From contig JAMPFU010000014.1 of NCBI GenBank assembly GCA_023664385.1, positions 1-64,000 of the forward strand: DNA of 64,000 bases. The letters run 5' to 3'. Origin of the DNA: Clostridium sp. Lineage in GTDB: Bacteria > Bacillota > Clostridia > Lachnospirales > Lachnospiraceae. The position numbers and the translations under genes were made by a program. The notes beneath the pieces are model-generated. The model was not told the origin of the DNA. It ran no database searches and worked only from the letters and a program-made list of their open reading frames with translations. Below, one piece after another: positions 1 through 8,445 of the stretch (its first letter is position 1; each line of letters opens with the position of its first letter).

Positions 1-30
1 ATTGAAATCGGGGATGGCGTGATAAAGTGA
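1..30 (+). CDS. C-terminal end of a probable ABC transporter ATPase (partial)
   Basis: Only the last nine codons and a TGA stop are in the window. The peptide IEIGDGVIK resembles the usual tail of MacB/LolD-type ABC ATPases, where the last strand carries a DG turn. Directly after it come the remains of a permease, and 900 bases on a complete permease-permease-ATPase set, which supports the reading. Ten codons cannot prove a family. Confidence 0.35.
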   Translation: MEIGDGVIK

Positions 31-69
31 AAATCAAGACCCAATTGGTACAATCAAGAGGCAATCCAT

Positions 70-299
70 ATGCTTAAGTATGCAATAAAAAACATAAGAT
101 ACAGAATATGCGAATGGAGGAATTTTAGTTTATATTAAAGAAAAGTGTCGTTTATGCAAAAAACATGTCATTCATGCGAACGTTGTTCATTTGGAATAAA
201 AAAATTGTAATATATTTTGTGTTTATATTATGCTTTTAGGTATATATGAGCCCAAAGTACCACAGGCTTAAAAAAGCAAAACAGTGGCACGAAGGATAA
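70..299 (+). pseudogene. Decayed ABC permease remnant
   Basis: The ATG at 70 opens a 22-codon frame whose start, MLKYAIKNIRYRIC, closely parallels the start of the intact permease at 893 (MLKYSLKNLKYKIC), then stops at 136-138. In another frame, positions 174-236 encode a hydrophobic run (IVIYFVFILCF) and, after a TAG, a basic tail ending at 299. This reads as a paralogous permease broken by indels and stops, following the ATPase tail at 1-30. The match to the intact permease start is seen directly; the rest of the extent is a guess. Confidence 0.5.
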
Positions 300-372
300 C
301 AATTAAGGGGGATGACGCCCTCAAATGACTAAGAAAAGAATAAGGGGAGGAGGGATAGAAACTTATAATATG

Positions 373-410
373 AAATGCGTATATAAAGTATATAATACGC
401 ATTTTTTATT
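373..410 (+). terminator. Intrinsic terminator-like hairpin
   Basis: ATGCGTAT at 375-382 pairs with ATACGCAT at 395-402 around a 12-base loop, followed by TTTTTATT. It separates the decayed cassette from the gene at 498. The rest of 300-497 shows no other gene. Confidence 0.55.
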
Positions 411-497
411 ATGTTAGGAGGTTGAAAAATTAAGTAACTGTAGACAAGGCATTAACAGGGATGCACAAAATGAAATGAAGAAAATGGAGGAATATTT

Positions 498-881
498 ATG
501 AAAAGACTTATAATTATTTTTTTTATGTTAATTGTATTGGTTCCGAATGAACCTAAAACTAACGCTTCTTATTTGAATTTACAGATTTTTGCATATAATC
601 CTAGTGGAGATGGAGCAATGACACAGGTTTGTTCTTTGGCAACAAATAATTCCAATTCAAGTAGATATATAACAAATTATATAAATACGTATTTTAGGGA
701 TGGTAGCCATGATAAATCCTCTGGAAACGAGGGAGCTTGTAAACCAAATGGAGGGATAAGAACTGAGAGGTTAAAAGATGATTTCTTAAGATATAAAGCC
801 AATGCGACTATCTATAATTCCACTGTACCGCAATCAGGTTCTGTGGAATCGAAAGAGGCATATTTTAATTGGTACAACTAA
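498..881 (+). CDS. Small secreted protein of an ABC-transporter cassette
   Basis: A 127-residue protein with a good ribosome-binding site (GGAGG, 485-489). Residues 1-23 form a classic signal peptide (basic MKR, hydrophobic core, likely cleavage near NA-S). The mature part is rich in Ser, Asn and Gly and has only two cysteines (in QVCSL and EGACKP), so one disulfide is possible. No family was recognised. Its stop lies 12 bases before the start of a permease, so it is probably co-transcribed with the ABC genes. By analogy with lactococcin-972-type loci, where a secreted peptide precedes membrane and ABC genes, it could be a bacteriocin or signalling substrate; that is inference. Confidence 0.6.
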   Translation: MKRLIIIFFMLIVLVPNEPKTNASYLNLQIFAYNPSGDGAMTQVCSLATNNSNSSRYITNYINTYFRDGSHDKSSGNEGACKPNGGIRTERLKDDFLRYKANATIYNSTVPQSGSVESKEAYFNWYN

Positions 882-892
882 GAGGTATTATC

Positions 893-2005
893 ATGCTAAA
901 ATATTCGTTAAAAAATCTTAAATATAAAATATGTGATAAGCCTGTTTCATTCATCATGTCGGAAACATATATTTTCATGTGTATTTTGGCACTGTTTTTT
1001 TGCTATGGGGTTGCGGGAAATTTTTATTTAATGAATAGGGATAGAGATGCAGACGTTGGAGAAAGAGCCATGTTGTTTCACTTTGACACGGAAAATGGTG
1101 ATGTAACGCTGCAGGAGGTTTATAATTTTATTGCAGATATGGATTCGGGACAAATTGTTGATATAAATTATGCAAATGCAGTCGTGGAAGGCAATGGGGA
1201 ATGTTTTGGAATATCCGAAAACGGAATAAAATATTATTCTGAGGAAGGTATCAATTATAGGAAAAACGGCTGGCTTATAAAAGGGAGATTTTATTCGGAG
1301 GATGAATTTAACCGTGGCGATAAGGTTATAGTAATACCGGATGTGGAAAAATATGGAAATATGTATTCCTACGATAAAAAAACGGAGACTGCAATATATA
1401 ATGGCGAAAAATATAAGGTAATCGGTATGGTTGATATGGGACAGGGTGTTTCGATACCAATAACTGCCTATTCGGGAGACAGTGTTGTTAATGAGCTTTA
1501 TATTGAGTTTAACCGTGTTATGACAAAAACAAGCTATAACAGTATGATTGCAAATGCACATAATGCCTTCAATAATAAATTCAGAGTGAATGAGATGAAA
1601 TTTGACAATGCTGAGCAAAAAAGATTTTATAGAAAAATGTTTATTCAGGAAACATTAATCATCATTGTTGTAGTTATTAACCTAATTCTTATATTTATAC
1701 ATATGGCAAAAAAACATAAAATTAAAAACAATACTTATTTCATATGTGGAATGAGTCGACAAAAAATAATTAACACAGTGCTTTTAGAATGGACATTCAT
1801 GATTGCGCCGGTATATATAATGGCAGTTTTAATATTTGACTTGAAATTAAAGAAAATATTGAGCACCATATATCCATATATAACGGAGTGTATTGATTTA
1901 ACTGTATATAGAATAATTACATGTATCTTTGTTTTTGTGCTTGCCTTAATGGATACGGTAGCTGTAAATAGTCAGGTGCGTATAAAGGACGGTGTATTCA
2001 GATGA
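893..2005 (+). CDS. ABC transporter permease, FtsX/MacB-like topology
   Basis: A 370-residue membrane protein. An ATG at 869 is also in frame, but 893 gives the start MLKYSLKNLKYKIC, which matches the upstream remnant and avoids overlap with the previous gene. One membrane segment at about residues 25-45, a long extracellular domain (about 50-245), then three segments near 250-275, 295-320 and 340-362: the four-segment plan of FtsX/MacB permeases. It overlaps the next permease by 4 bases (ATGA), implying translational coupling. Probably forms the membrane half of a transporter with the next two genes. Substrate unknown. Confidence 0.7.
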   Translation: MLKYSLKNLKYKICDKPVSFIMSETYIFMCILALFFCYGVAGNFYLMNRDRDADVGERAMLFHFDTENGDVTLQEVYNFIADMDSGQIVDINYANAVVEGNGECFGISENGIKYYSEEGINYRKNGWLIKGRFYSEDEFNRGDKVIVIPDVEKYGNMYSYDKKTETAIYNGEKYKVIGMVDMGQGVSIPITAYSGDSVVNELYIEFNRVMTKTSYNSMIANAHNAFNNKFRVNEMKFDNAEQKRFYRKMFIQETLIIIVVVINLILIFIHMAKKHKIKNNTYFICGMSRQKIINTVLLEWTFMIAPVYIMAVLIFDLKLKKILSTIYPYITECIDLTVYRIITCIFVFVLALMDTVAVNSQVRIKDGVFR

Positions 2006-3207
2006 TTAAGTATTCAATAAAAAATTACATAAAGAACATATGGTATAATATTCTTGTTTTTATGCAGCTTACCATTACATTATTTGCATTTTTCTTTACA
2101 ATGTATACCTTTCAATCCAAATACCGTTTTTTTGGAGCAATATCTGGGGATATGAAGGGAAAAGGTCTTTTGGTATCTGCGATAAGCTTAGAGTCAGGTG
2201 ATTACCTATTGTCTGATAGCGGCATGGTTGTTGATAGCTATAATTTATCCGAAGTAAGCGGTGTCAAGGCAATGTATCAGCCTTTGGCAGGTATAGAAGG
2301 CGTTGCTTCCCATGTTAGGGTATATGACCGCCCGCTTATTGATGCCTTTATACCTGACATAGATAATGGACATTGGCTTAATAAGGCATCTGATGTTCCA
2401 GATGATACGATACCCGTTGTTATATCATACAACAAGGAAGGATATAAGACAGGGGACATACTCGAATTGTCAGACGGCACAAATTCATATAAGCTCGAAA
2501 TTGTGGGTGTGCTTGCAAAAAATGCTTCCGTATTGTGTATGCCTATGGAGGTTACGACTACGGATGACTACAAGGGGCTATTTTGGAATTATTCTTCGGT
2601 ATATGAAGAAGGCATACTTGTGCTTATGGACAGGCAGGAATTAATTGATAAAACACAAATACCATGTATTCTTTCCGGATTATTGTTTTTAAATTATGAT
2701 GAAGATATTTCAGGTGAAGCTATGGAAAATAACCTGACATCATTATATCGGGATGGATTGATTTCATATACATTAGACTATGGTACGATATACGAAAACA
2801 GCAAAAAGCTTATAGTGAACGACATGGTAATATTTATTCCAATCAGTGTTATCGTTATGCTTGTGACAATGGTAAGTACAATAAAAGTTATCGCAATAAA
2901 TACGGATAACATCGTCTATAATCTTTCGATTTACTATTTGAATGGATGTACATGGGAAGCATGCAAAAAAATAAGTGTCATCAGTAATATGTTATCACTT
3001 ATTATGGCAGTGTTTACCAATATTATTGTTATAATGGGTCTTTTTTGTAATGATGTTATTGTATATGATAAGAAGCTGATACTATATGTTATGATGGTAT
3101 TTACCATCTTTTGCATCGCATATTTTATTTTTTGCGTTTTATATCAGATATTTATTTTAAGAAAATATACACCATGTGAAATAATACGAGGAGAAAATAA
3201 TGATTAA
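2002..3207 (+). CDS. ABC transporter permease, second subunit
   Basis: A 401-residue membrane protein overlapping the previous permease by 4 bases and the next ATPase by 8. It has an N-terminal membrane segment (about 14-35), a large extracellular domain, and three C-terminal segments (about 273-295, 320-345 and 355-380), again the FtsX/MacB layout. Both permeases begin with a similar cytoplasmic motif (IKYSIKNYIKN here, LKYSLKNLKY before), which suggests they arose by duplication and act as a heterodimer. Sequence is AT-rich compared with the ribosomal block downstream. Confidence 0.7.
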   Translation: MIKYSIKNYIKNIWYNILVFMQLTITLFAFFFTMYTFQSKYRFFGAISGDMKGKGLLVSAISLESGDYLLSDSGMVVDSYNLSEVSGVKAMYQPLAGIEGVASHVRVYDRPLIDAFIPDIDNGHWLNKASDVPDDTIPVVISYNKEGYKTGDILELSDGTNSYKLEIVGVLAKNASVLCMPMEVTTTDDYKGLFWNYSSVYEEGILVLMDRQELIDKTQIPCILSGLLFLNYDEDISGEAMENNLTSLYRDGLISYTLDYGTIYENSKKLIVNDMVIFIPISVIVMLVTMVSTIKVIAINTDNIVYNLSIYYLNGCTWEACKKISVISNMLSLIMAVFTNIIVIMGLFCNDVIVYDKKLILYVMMVFTIFCIAYFIFCVLYQIFILRKYTPCEIIRGENND

Positions 3208-3886
3208 ATTAGAAAATCTAAGTAAAGCAGTCTGCATTTACAAAGGGGAAAACGTAGAAATACTAAAAAAAATTAATTTTGAGGTTGACAGTGGTGATTT
3301 TGTTGCCATTATGGGAAGAAGTGGTGCAGGCAAGACAACCCTGTTAAATATTATTGGACTGCTTGATACATATGATTCGGGAAAATATTATATTGACGGG
3401 CAATATATCAATCCACGCAATATGAAAAAAAATGCTCATATAAGAGGATGCAATATCGGTTATATCATGCAGAATTTTTCTTTGATTGAAGAATATTCGG
3501 TATACGAAAACATAATGCTTCCCATTGATTTTGGAAAGGAAAAATATAAGAAATCCGATAAAATGGAAATGATTAATGAAACACTTGAAAAAGTAGGCAT
3601 GTCAGACCGCAAAAAACAAAAATGCCGAAGACTGTCAGGGGGAGAAAAACAGAGGGTTGCAATTGCAAGGGCGATTGTAAATAATCCTGATATTGTTTTG
3701 GCTGACGAGCCGACGGGCTCCCTTGATGAAAAAAACGGCAAGGAAATTATGGAGATATTAGCAAAATTAAATGAAGACGGAAAAACAATAATAATCGTAA
3801 CACATGATAATGACGTGGCAGCATATGCAAACCGAATTGTTCATATAAGAGACGGTATGTTAGTTGATGGTAAAAGTTATAATTAG
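3200..3886 (+). CDS. ABC transporter ATP-binding protein (MacB/LolD type)
   Basis: A 228-residue ATPase. Walker A GRSGAGKTT is near residue 39, the ABC signature LSGGEKQRVAIARAI near 140, Walker B IVLADEP just after, and the H-loop (IIIVTHD) near 200. The ASVAD-like sequence LADEPTGSLDEKNG is typical of the MacB/LolD/BceA group, whose members export or sense peptides together with FtsX-type permeases. It overlaps the preceding permease by 8 bases and closes the cassette. Together with the secreted protein at 498 this may be a peptide export, immunity or sensing unit; the substrate is not known. Confidence 0.85.
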   Translation: MIKLENLSKAVCIYKGENVEILKKINFEVDSGDFVAIMGRSGAGKTTLLNIIGLLDTYDSGKYYIDGQYINPRNMKKNAHIRGCNIGYIMQNFSLIEEYSVYENIMLPIDFGKEKYKKSDKMEMINETLEKVGMSDRKKQKCRRLSGGEKQRVAIARAIVNNPDIVLADEPTGSLDEKNGKEIMEILAKLNEDGKTIIIVTHDNDVAAYANRIVHIRDGMLVDGKSYN

Positions 3887-3909
3887 TGTTGGTAATATAA
3901 TTTTCCCAC

Positions 3910-3938
3910 TTGACTTTACGCTTGCAAGGTGCTATATT
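3910..3938 (+). promoter_or_regulatory. Promoter of the rplU operon
   Basis: TTGACT at 3910-3915, 17-base spacer, TATATT at 3933-3938. This near-consensus sigma-A promoter predicts a transcript starting near 3945, leaving about 130 bases of untranslated leader before rplU. Confidence 0.7.
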
Positions 3939-3944
3939 ATGTGG

Positions 3945-4077
3945 GTATGCCGCACAGTGAGGTAGAAGTTTATGCTTTGTCATAAGGAGGAGCCTGCTTC
4001 GTGGGAGGATTTCTTATGACTGATTATCTGTCGCATAACACCATAACTGGCGAGTAATGATAATAGGAGGTAACCAT
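3945..4077 (+). ncRNA. Putative L21 leader (ribosomal protein autoregulatory RNA)
   Basis: The untranslated region between the predicted start site and rplU is about 130 bases and free of a convincing ORF. In Firmicutes a structured L21 leader is known at exactly this place, before rplU-ysxB-rpmA, and is thought to let free L21 repress its own operon. Position and length fit; I did not fold it or compare it with the family model. Confidence 0.5.
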
Positions 4078-4383
4078 ATGTACGCAGTTATAGCAACAGG
4101 CGGAAAGCAGTACAAGGTAGCTGAAGGAGATATCATTAAGGTTGAGAAGCTTAATGCAGAGGACGGCTCTGAGGTATCATTTGATGTTGTTGCAGTAAAC
4201 ACAGGCAAGGATTTGCTTTGTGGTGAGGATTGCAAGAAGGCTTCAGTTAAGGCGACTGTTCTTGAGCAGGGTAAGGGCAAGAAGGTTGTCGTATACAAGT
4301 ACAAGAGAAAGACCGGCTATCATAAGAAGCAGGGACACAGACAGCTTTATACTAAGGTTAAGATTGATGCGATCAAGGCTTAG
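4078..4383 (+). CDS. rplU: Large ribosomal subunit protein L21
   Basis: A 101-residue protein starting [14 protein letters not shown], the canonical L21 opening; an AGGAGGT site at 4065-4071 sets the start at 4078 and not at the in-frame ATG at 4057. The C-terminal part ([21 protein letters not shown]) carries the basic 23S rRNA-binding region. L21 sits at the base of the 50S subunit near domains I and V of 23S rRNA. It heads the rplU-prp-rpmA operon, with prp beginning 8 bases after its stop. Confidence 0.97.
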   Translation: MYAVIATGGKQYKVAEGDIIKVEKLNAEDGSEVSFDVVAVNTGKDLLCGEDCKKASVKATVLEQGKGKKVVVYKYKRKTGYHKKQGHRQLYTKVKIDAIKA

Positions 4384-4391
4384 TTTGAATT

Positions 4392-4718
4392 ATGATTACG
4401 GTTACATTTTATAAAGCGGAGAATGAGGCATACAAAGGGTTTACGGTTGAAGGACACGCAGGCTATGCGGCAAAGGGGCAGGATATCATCTGTTCAGCGG
4501 TTACGGCACTTTCCTTCAATACGGTTAATTCCATAGAAGCATTGACCGACAACAAGGTTAAGGCAGATGCCGACAAATCAGGAAAGCTTATATTTGAGTT
4601 TTTGTCCCCGTCGGATGACAAGGGACAGTTGCTTGTAAAATCCCTTGTGATAGGTCTTACGGACATATACAGGGAATACGGCGATGAATTTATTAGAATA
4701 TACTTCAAGGAGGTGTAA
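4392..4718 (+). CDS. prp: Ribosomal-processing cysteine protease Prp
   Basis: A 108-residue YsxB-family protease. The catalytic histidine sits in EGHAGYA (about residue 22) and the catalytic cysteine in [10 protein letters not shown] (about residue 34), the pair that defines Prp. In Firmicutes, Prp removes an N-terminal extension of ribosomal protein L27, exposing the residues that reach the peptidyl-transferase centre. The gene lies between L21 and L27, and the L27 encoded 3 bases downstream has such an extension, so enzyme and substrate are encoded side by side. Confidence 0.95.
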   Translation: MITVTFYKAENEAYKGFTVEGHAGYAAKGQDIICSAVTALSFNTVNSIEALTDNKVKADADKSGKLIFEFLSPSDDKGQLLVKSLVIGLTDIYREYGDEFIRIYFKEV

Positions 4719-4720
4719 GT

Positions 4721-5011
4721 ATGTTAAGAATGGATTTACAGTTCTTTGCCCACAAAAAGGGTGTCGGTTCAACTAAGAACGGACGTGATTCTGAGGCAAA
4801 GAGGCTTGGCGCAAAAAGAGCAGACTGCCAGTTTGTAAAGGCTGGTAATATCTTATACAGACAGCGTGGCACAAAGATACATCCGGGTGTAAACGTTGGA
4901 CGTGGTGGAGATGATACTTTATTTGCACTTGTTGACGGTGTTGTAAAGTATGAGAGAAAGGGTAGAGACAAGAAGCAGGTTTCTGTCTATCCTGTAGCAT
5001 CAGCAGAGTAA
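4721..5011 (+). CDS. rpmA: Large ribosomal subunit protein L27, with Prp-cleaved extension
   Basis: A 96-residue L27. The mature protein would start at [15 protein letters not shown]; before it stands MLRMDLQFF, the Firmicutes extension that is cut after the Phe-Phe pair by Prp. The start at 4721 has a strong AGGAGGT site inside the end of prp. L27's mature N-terminus reaches toward the peptidyl-transferase centre, so cleavage is needed for function. The remainder ([16 protein letters not shown]) is standard L27. Confidence 0.97.
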   Translation: MLRMDLQFFAHKKGVGSTKNGRDSEAKRLGAKRADCQFVKAGNILYRQRGTKIHPGVNVGRGGDDTLFALVDGVVKYERKGRDKKQVSVYPVASAE

Positions 5012-5022
5012 GGAAAAGTAAG

Positions 5023-5077
5023 GCTGTTGCACTGAAGCTTTGTGAAGGGGCTTTGGCGTGACAGCTTTTTTTCTTAA
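5023..5077 (+). terminator. Hairpin terminator after rpmA
   Basis: GCTGTTGCACTGAAGC pairs, with several G-U pairs and one mismatch, with GCTTTGGCGTGACAGC, followed by a run of seven T. The ends resemble the GGGGCTGTCGCA ends of the longer palindromes near 15.5 kb and 57.8 kb. It would end the L21-L27 transcript ahead of obgE. Confidence 0.75.
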
Positions 5078-5109
5078 ATTATCATTTGAAATCAGGAGGT
5101 TTAAGGCTT

Positions 5110-6402
5110 ATGTTTGCAGACAGGGCAAAAATATATATAAGCTCCGGAAAAGGCGGGGACGGACATGTATCCTTCAGACGTGAGCTGTATGTTCCGAATG
5201 GGGGACCTGACGGAGGCGACGGAGGCGACGGAGGCGATGTTATCTTTGTTGTTGACCCGGGACTCAATACCCTTACTGATTTCAGGCATGTGAGAAAATA
5301 TAAGGCAGGAGACGGCGAGGAGGGCGGCAAAAGAAACTGCCACGGCGCAAATGGAAAGGATATAATCCTAAAGGTTCCTGCTGGAACGGTTGTAAAGGAG
5401 TTTGAGACAGGCAAGGTGATACTTGACATGTCAAATAAAACAGAGCCGGTAACCCTTTTAAAGGGCGGCAGAGGCGGCAAGGGAAACAGGCAGTATGTGA
5501 CTGCCGTTATGCAGGCGCCCAAATATGCACAGCCCGGCAAGCCTGCAAAGGAGCTGTGGGTTACGCTTGAGCTTAAAATGATAGCTGACGTAGGCTTAGT
5601 CGGATTTCCAAATGTTGGAAAGTCCACATTTCTCTCAAGAGTTACAAATGCAAGACCGAAAATAGCCGATTATCATTTTACGACCTTGGTTCCAAATCTG
5701 GGCGTTGTAGACCTTGGAGAAAAGGACGGCTTTGTTATCGCAGATATACCCGGAATTATTGAGGGGGCATCGGAGGGCGTTGGTCTGGGCTTTGAATTTT
5801 TGAGGCATATAGAGCGGACAAAGGTGCTGATTCACATTGTTGATGCGGCAAGCGTTGAAGGACGTGACCCTATCGTTGACATAGAAGCAATTAACAATGA
5901 GCTAAAAAGCTACAATGAACAGCTTGCCTCAAGACCACAGGTGATTGCGGCAAATAAATGTGATGCCATGTCGCCTGATGATTATGAAACGGTGATTACC
6001 CTTATGAAAGAGGAATACGAGCCAAAGGGCATAAAGGTGTTCCCGATATCCGCCGTATCAGGCAAAGGGGTAGATGATCTTCTTTGGCATGTCAATCAGC
6101 TTGTGAAGGAAGCGCCTGACGAGGTAATTGAGTTTGCGCCTGAGATTGATATAGAATTTATGGATGACCCTGAGCTTCCATTTGACGTTAAAAAGTCAGA
6201 GGAGCAGGAGCATCTTTATCTTGTGGAGGGACCGCGAATTGAGCGAATGTTGGGCTATACAAATTTGGAATCGGAAAAGGGCTTTGCATTTTTCCAGAAA
6301 TTCTTAAAGGACAACGGAATCCTTGAGCAGCTAGAGGAGCTTGGCATTGAGGAGGGCGATACCGTAAAGCTTTACGGTCTGGAATTTGACTACTACAAGT
6401 AA
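5110..6402 (+). CDS. obgE: Obg/CgtA family GTPase, 50S assembly factor
   Basis: A 430-residue GTPase. The start at 5110 (MFADRAKIYISSGKGGDGH) follows AGGAGGT at 5094-5100; an in-frame ATG at 5086 precedes that site and is rejected. Residues 1-158 are the glycine-rich Obg domain (GGDGGDGGDGGDV); the G domain begins at GFPNVGKST (G1), with DIPGIIEGA as G3 and NKCD as G4; the last 80 residues are the OCT domain found in Gram-positive members. It joins late 50S assembly and responds to (p)ppGpp in relatives. Placement after rpmA is conserved. Confidence 0.97.
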   Translation: MFADRAKIYISSGKGGDGHVSFRRELYVPNGGPDGGDGGDGGDVIFVVDPGLNTLTDFRHVRKYKAGDGEEGGKRNCHGANGKDIILKVPAGTVVKEFETGKVILDMSNKTEPVTLLKGGRGGKGNRQYVTAVMQAPKYAQPGKPAKELWVTLELKMIADVGLVGFPNVGKSTFLSRVTNARPKIADYHFTTLVPNLGVVDLGEKDGFVIADIPGIIEGASEGVGLGFEFLRHIERTKVLIHIVDAASVEGRDPIVDIEAINNELKSYNEQLASRPQVIAANKCDAMSPDDYETVITLMKEEYEPKGIKVFPISAVSGKGVDDLLWHVNQLVKEAPDEVIEFAPEIDIEFMDDPELPFDVKKSEEQEHLYLVEGPRIERMLGYTNLESEKGFAFFQKFLKDNGILEQLEELGIEEGDTVKLYGLEFDYYK

Positions 6403-6496
6403 TCGTCAATTGTAAAATCAGGCTTTGAAAATAAGTTGTTTTGCAAACGCTTATAATATAAAATAAAAGGACAAACTATAATTTGAGGAGAAATAT

Positions 6497-6784
6497 ATGA
6501 CAAGCAAGCAAAGAGCATATTTAAAGGGGCTTGCCATGAATATGGACGCCATTATAAATATAGGAAAATCAAGCCTGACGCCTGAAATGACGCAGGCAGT
6601 ATCAGAGGCACTGGAAAAAAGGGAATTAATAAAGGTAGGTGTGCTGAAAAACTGCGCTGACGACCCAAAGGAAATTGCGGGTATGTTAGCCGACAGAACG
6701 GGAAGTCAGGTTGTGCAGGTGATAGGCAAAAAAATTGTTTTATTTAAGCAGAAGAAAAAGGATTCTAAAATAAAACTACCGTAA
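6497..6784 (+). CDS. yhbY: YhbY-type (CRM domain) ribosome assembly RNA-binding protein
   Basis: A 95-residue single-domain CRM protein. It opens MTSKQRAYLKGLA and contains the GKSSLTPEM segment in place of the usual GKxGlt loop, then ELIKVGVLKNC and the GSQVVQVIGKKIVLFK strand that end CRM domains. Members bind pre-50S particles in bacteria. Length matches the family (about 95-100). Located 94 bases after obgE and before nadD, as in many Firmicutes. Confidence 0.93.
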   Translation: MTSKQRAYLKGLAMNMDAIINIGKSSLTPEMTQAVSEALEKRELIKVGVLKNCADDPKEIAGMLADRTGSQVVQVIGKKIVLFKQKKKDSKIKLP

Positions 6785-6873
6785 TAAAATTATGTAAACT
6801 GATTTTGCATAAAAATGAAACCATGCCGTTATATACACAAAACTATAGTGCTTGGGATTTTTAAGGAGAAATT

Positions 6874-7506
6874 TTGGATAATATTTTTTTATCATCAAAC
6901 TGCATAGGGATTTACGGTGGAACCTTTAATCCACTGCATAACGGTCATGTTATGGTGATAGAGGAAGCAATCAGGCAGTATGGGGATATTGAAAAAATTG
7001 TCCTGATGCCCAATCATGCACCGGCATATAAGGAGAGCAGATATATTGCTTCGCCAGATGACCGTATTGCCATGCTAAAGCTTATGGCGAAGGATAACCC
7101 GAAGCTTGCCATATCGGATATGGAGATAAGGCGCGGAGGCTACACCTACACATATGATACGCTGGAGGAAATTACAAGGCAAAATCCGAAGCTTGCCATT
7201 TATTTTATCATTGGCTCAGATTCCTTTTTGAGCATCAATAAATGGTACAAATACGAGGAAATTCTTAGAATGTGCACGCTGCTTGTTGCACAGCGGGAGG
7301 ATTCCCTTGCCAAAATCAATGGGTTTCAGGATAAGCTTGTCAAGGATATAAGCTATGCCAGGGTATGCTTTTTAAAGGTAAAGCCTTACGAGGCTGCCTC
7401 CTCCGATATAAGAAAAAGTATCTCTGAGGGAAAATTTCCTGATGACATAATGCCTGCGGTTATTGTAAAATATATCAAAGAAAATAAATTATATGGATGT
7501 GAGTAA
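6874..7506 (+). CDS. nadD: Nicotinate-nucleotide adenylyltransferase
   Basis: A 210-residue enzyme that transfers AMP to nicotinate mononucleotide in NAD synthesis. The nucleotide-binding motif GGTFNPLHNGH is at residues 15-25 and the C-terminal SSDIRKS box near 180. The start is a TTG at 6874, backed by AAGGAG at 6863-6868; no better ATG lies upstream of the essential motif. It is followed at once by yqeK and then rsfS, the usual Firmicutes order. Confidence 0.95.
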   Translation: MDNIFLSSNCIGIYGGTFNPLHNGHVMVIEEAIRQYGDIEKIVLMPNHAPAYKESRYIASPDDRIAMLKLMAKDNPKLAISDMEIRRGGYTYTYDTLEEITRQNPKLAIYFIIGSDSFLSINKWYKYEEILRMCTLLVAQREDSLAKINGFQDKLVKDISYARVCFLKVKPYEAASSDIRKSISEGKFPDDIMPAVIVKYIKENKLYGCE

Positions 7507-7507
7507 T

Positions 7508-8077
7508 ATGACCCGTGAAAAAATACTACTGAGACTGAAAACAAAAATAAGCGAAAAACGTCTGGAGCATTCCCTTGGAGTGGAATACACTGCGGCGGCG
7601 CTTGCGATGGTTTATGGGACAGATATTGACAAGGCAAGGCTTGCAGGACTTTTGCATGACTGCGCCAAGGGACTTACGACAAAGGAAAAGCTTGAAAAGG
7701 CGAGAAAGCACAATATTCCAATCAGCAAGGTGGAGGAAAAAAATCCGGACATGCTTCATGCAAAGCTTGGAGCCTTCTATGCCAGATATAAATATGATGT
7801 TGAGGACAAGGAGGTCCTTAGTGCAATCGAGTGTCATACAACAGGCAAGCCCAATATGACGATGCTGGAAAAAATCATATTTGTTGCTGATTATATTGAG
7901 CCAAACCGCAGATACGTAAAGGATATGGATGAAATACGCCGCAAGGCATTTACCGACATCGATGCATGCATTATACACATATTAAAGAATACGCTGGACT
8001 ATTTGGAGCAGCGTGAAGGGGATATAGACTATATGTCCAAAATGACATATAATTACTATGTAAACAATTCAAGATAA
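7508..8077 (+). CDS. yqeK: HD-domain bis(5'-nucleosyl)-tetraphosphatase, YqeK family
   Basis: An HD-superfamily hydrolase of about 190 residues. The metal-binding residues are visible in LEHSLGV, GLLHDCAKG, ECHTTG and FVADYIEPNR. YqeK enzymes split Ap4A symmetrically into two ADP. I place the start at 7508 (MTREKILLRLK), one base after the nadD stop, which fits translational coupling; an ATG at 7493 overlapping nadD is the alternative and would add five residues. The gene lies between nadD and rsfS. Confidence 0.92.
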   Translation: MTREKILLRLKTKISEKRLEHSLGVEYTAAALAMVYGTDIDKARLAGLLHDCAKGLTTKEKLEKARKHNIPISKVEEKNPDMLHAKLGAFYARYKYDVEDKEVLSAIECHTTGKPNMTMLEKIIFVADYIEPNRRYVKDMDEIRRKAFTDIDACIIHILKNTLDYLEQREGDIDYMSKMTYNYYVNNSR

Positions 8078-8091
8078 TTTATGGAGGTACT

Positions 8092-8439
8092 ATGGATTCT
8101 AAGGAATGTGTAAAAATAGCTGTGGAGGCGTTACAGGATAAAAAGGCAAATGATATACGCATAATTGACATACAGGAAATATCTGCAATGGGCGATTATT
8201 TTATCATTGCTGACGGCTCAAACCGCAATCAGGTTCAGGCACTTTCTGACAGCGTGGAACAGGCGCTTTCTGACGCAGATGTAAAACTGAAAAATCGGGA
8301 AGGTTATGCAAATGGAGGATGGATTTTATTAGATTATTATGATATAATAATCCATATATTTTCAGAGGATGAGCGTTCGTTTTATGATTTGGAACATATA
8401 TGGAGAGATGGGAAGCACATGCACGTGGGAGATTTATAA
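8092..8439 (+). CDS. rsfS: Ribosomal silencing factor RsfS
   Basis: A 115-residue protein. Recognisable RsfS features are DIQEISAMGDYFIIADGSNRN, EGYANGGWILLDYYDIIIHIF and the terminal RDFYDLEHIW-like stretch. RsfS binds L14 on the 50S subunit and blocks joining with 30S when nutrients are short. Follows yqeK by 14 bases with a GGAGG site, in the conserved nadD-yqeK-rsfS operon. Confidence 0.95.
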   Translation: MDSKECVKIAVEALQDKKANDIRIIDIQEISAMGDYFIIADGSNRNQVQALSDSVEQALSDADVKLKNREGYANGGWILLDYYDIIIHIFSEDERSFYDLEHIWRDGKHMHVGDL

Positions 8440-8445
8440 AAACCG

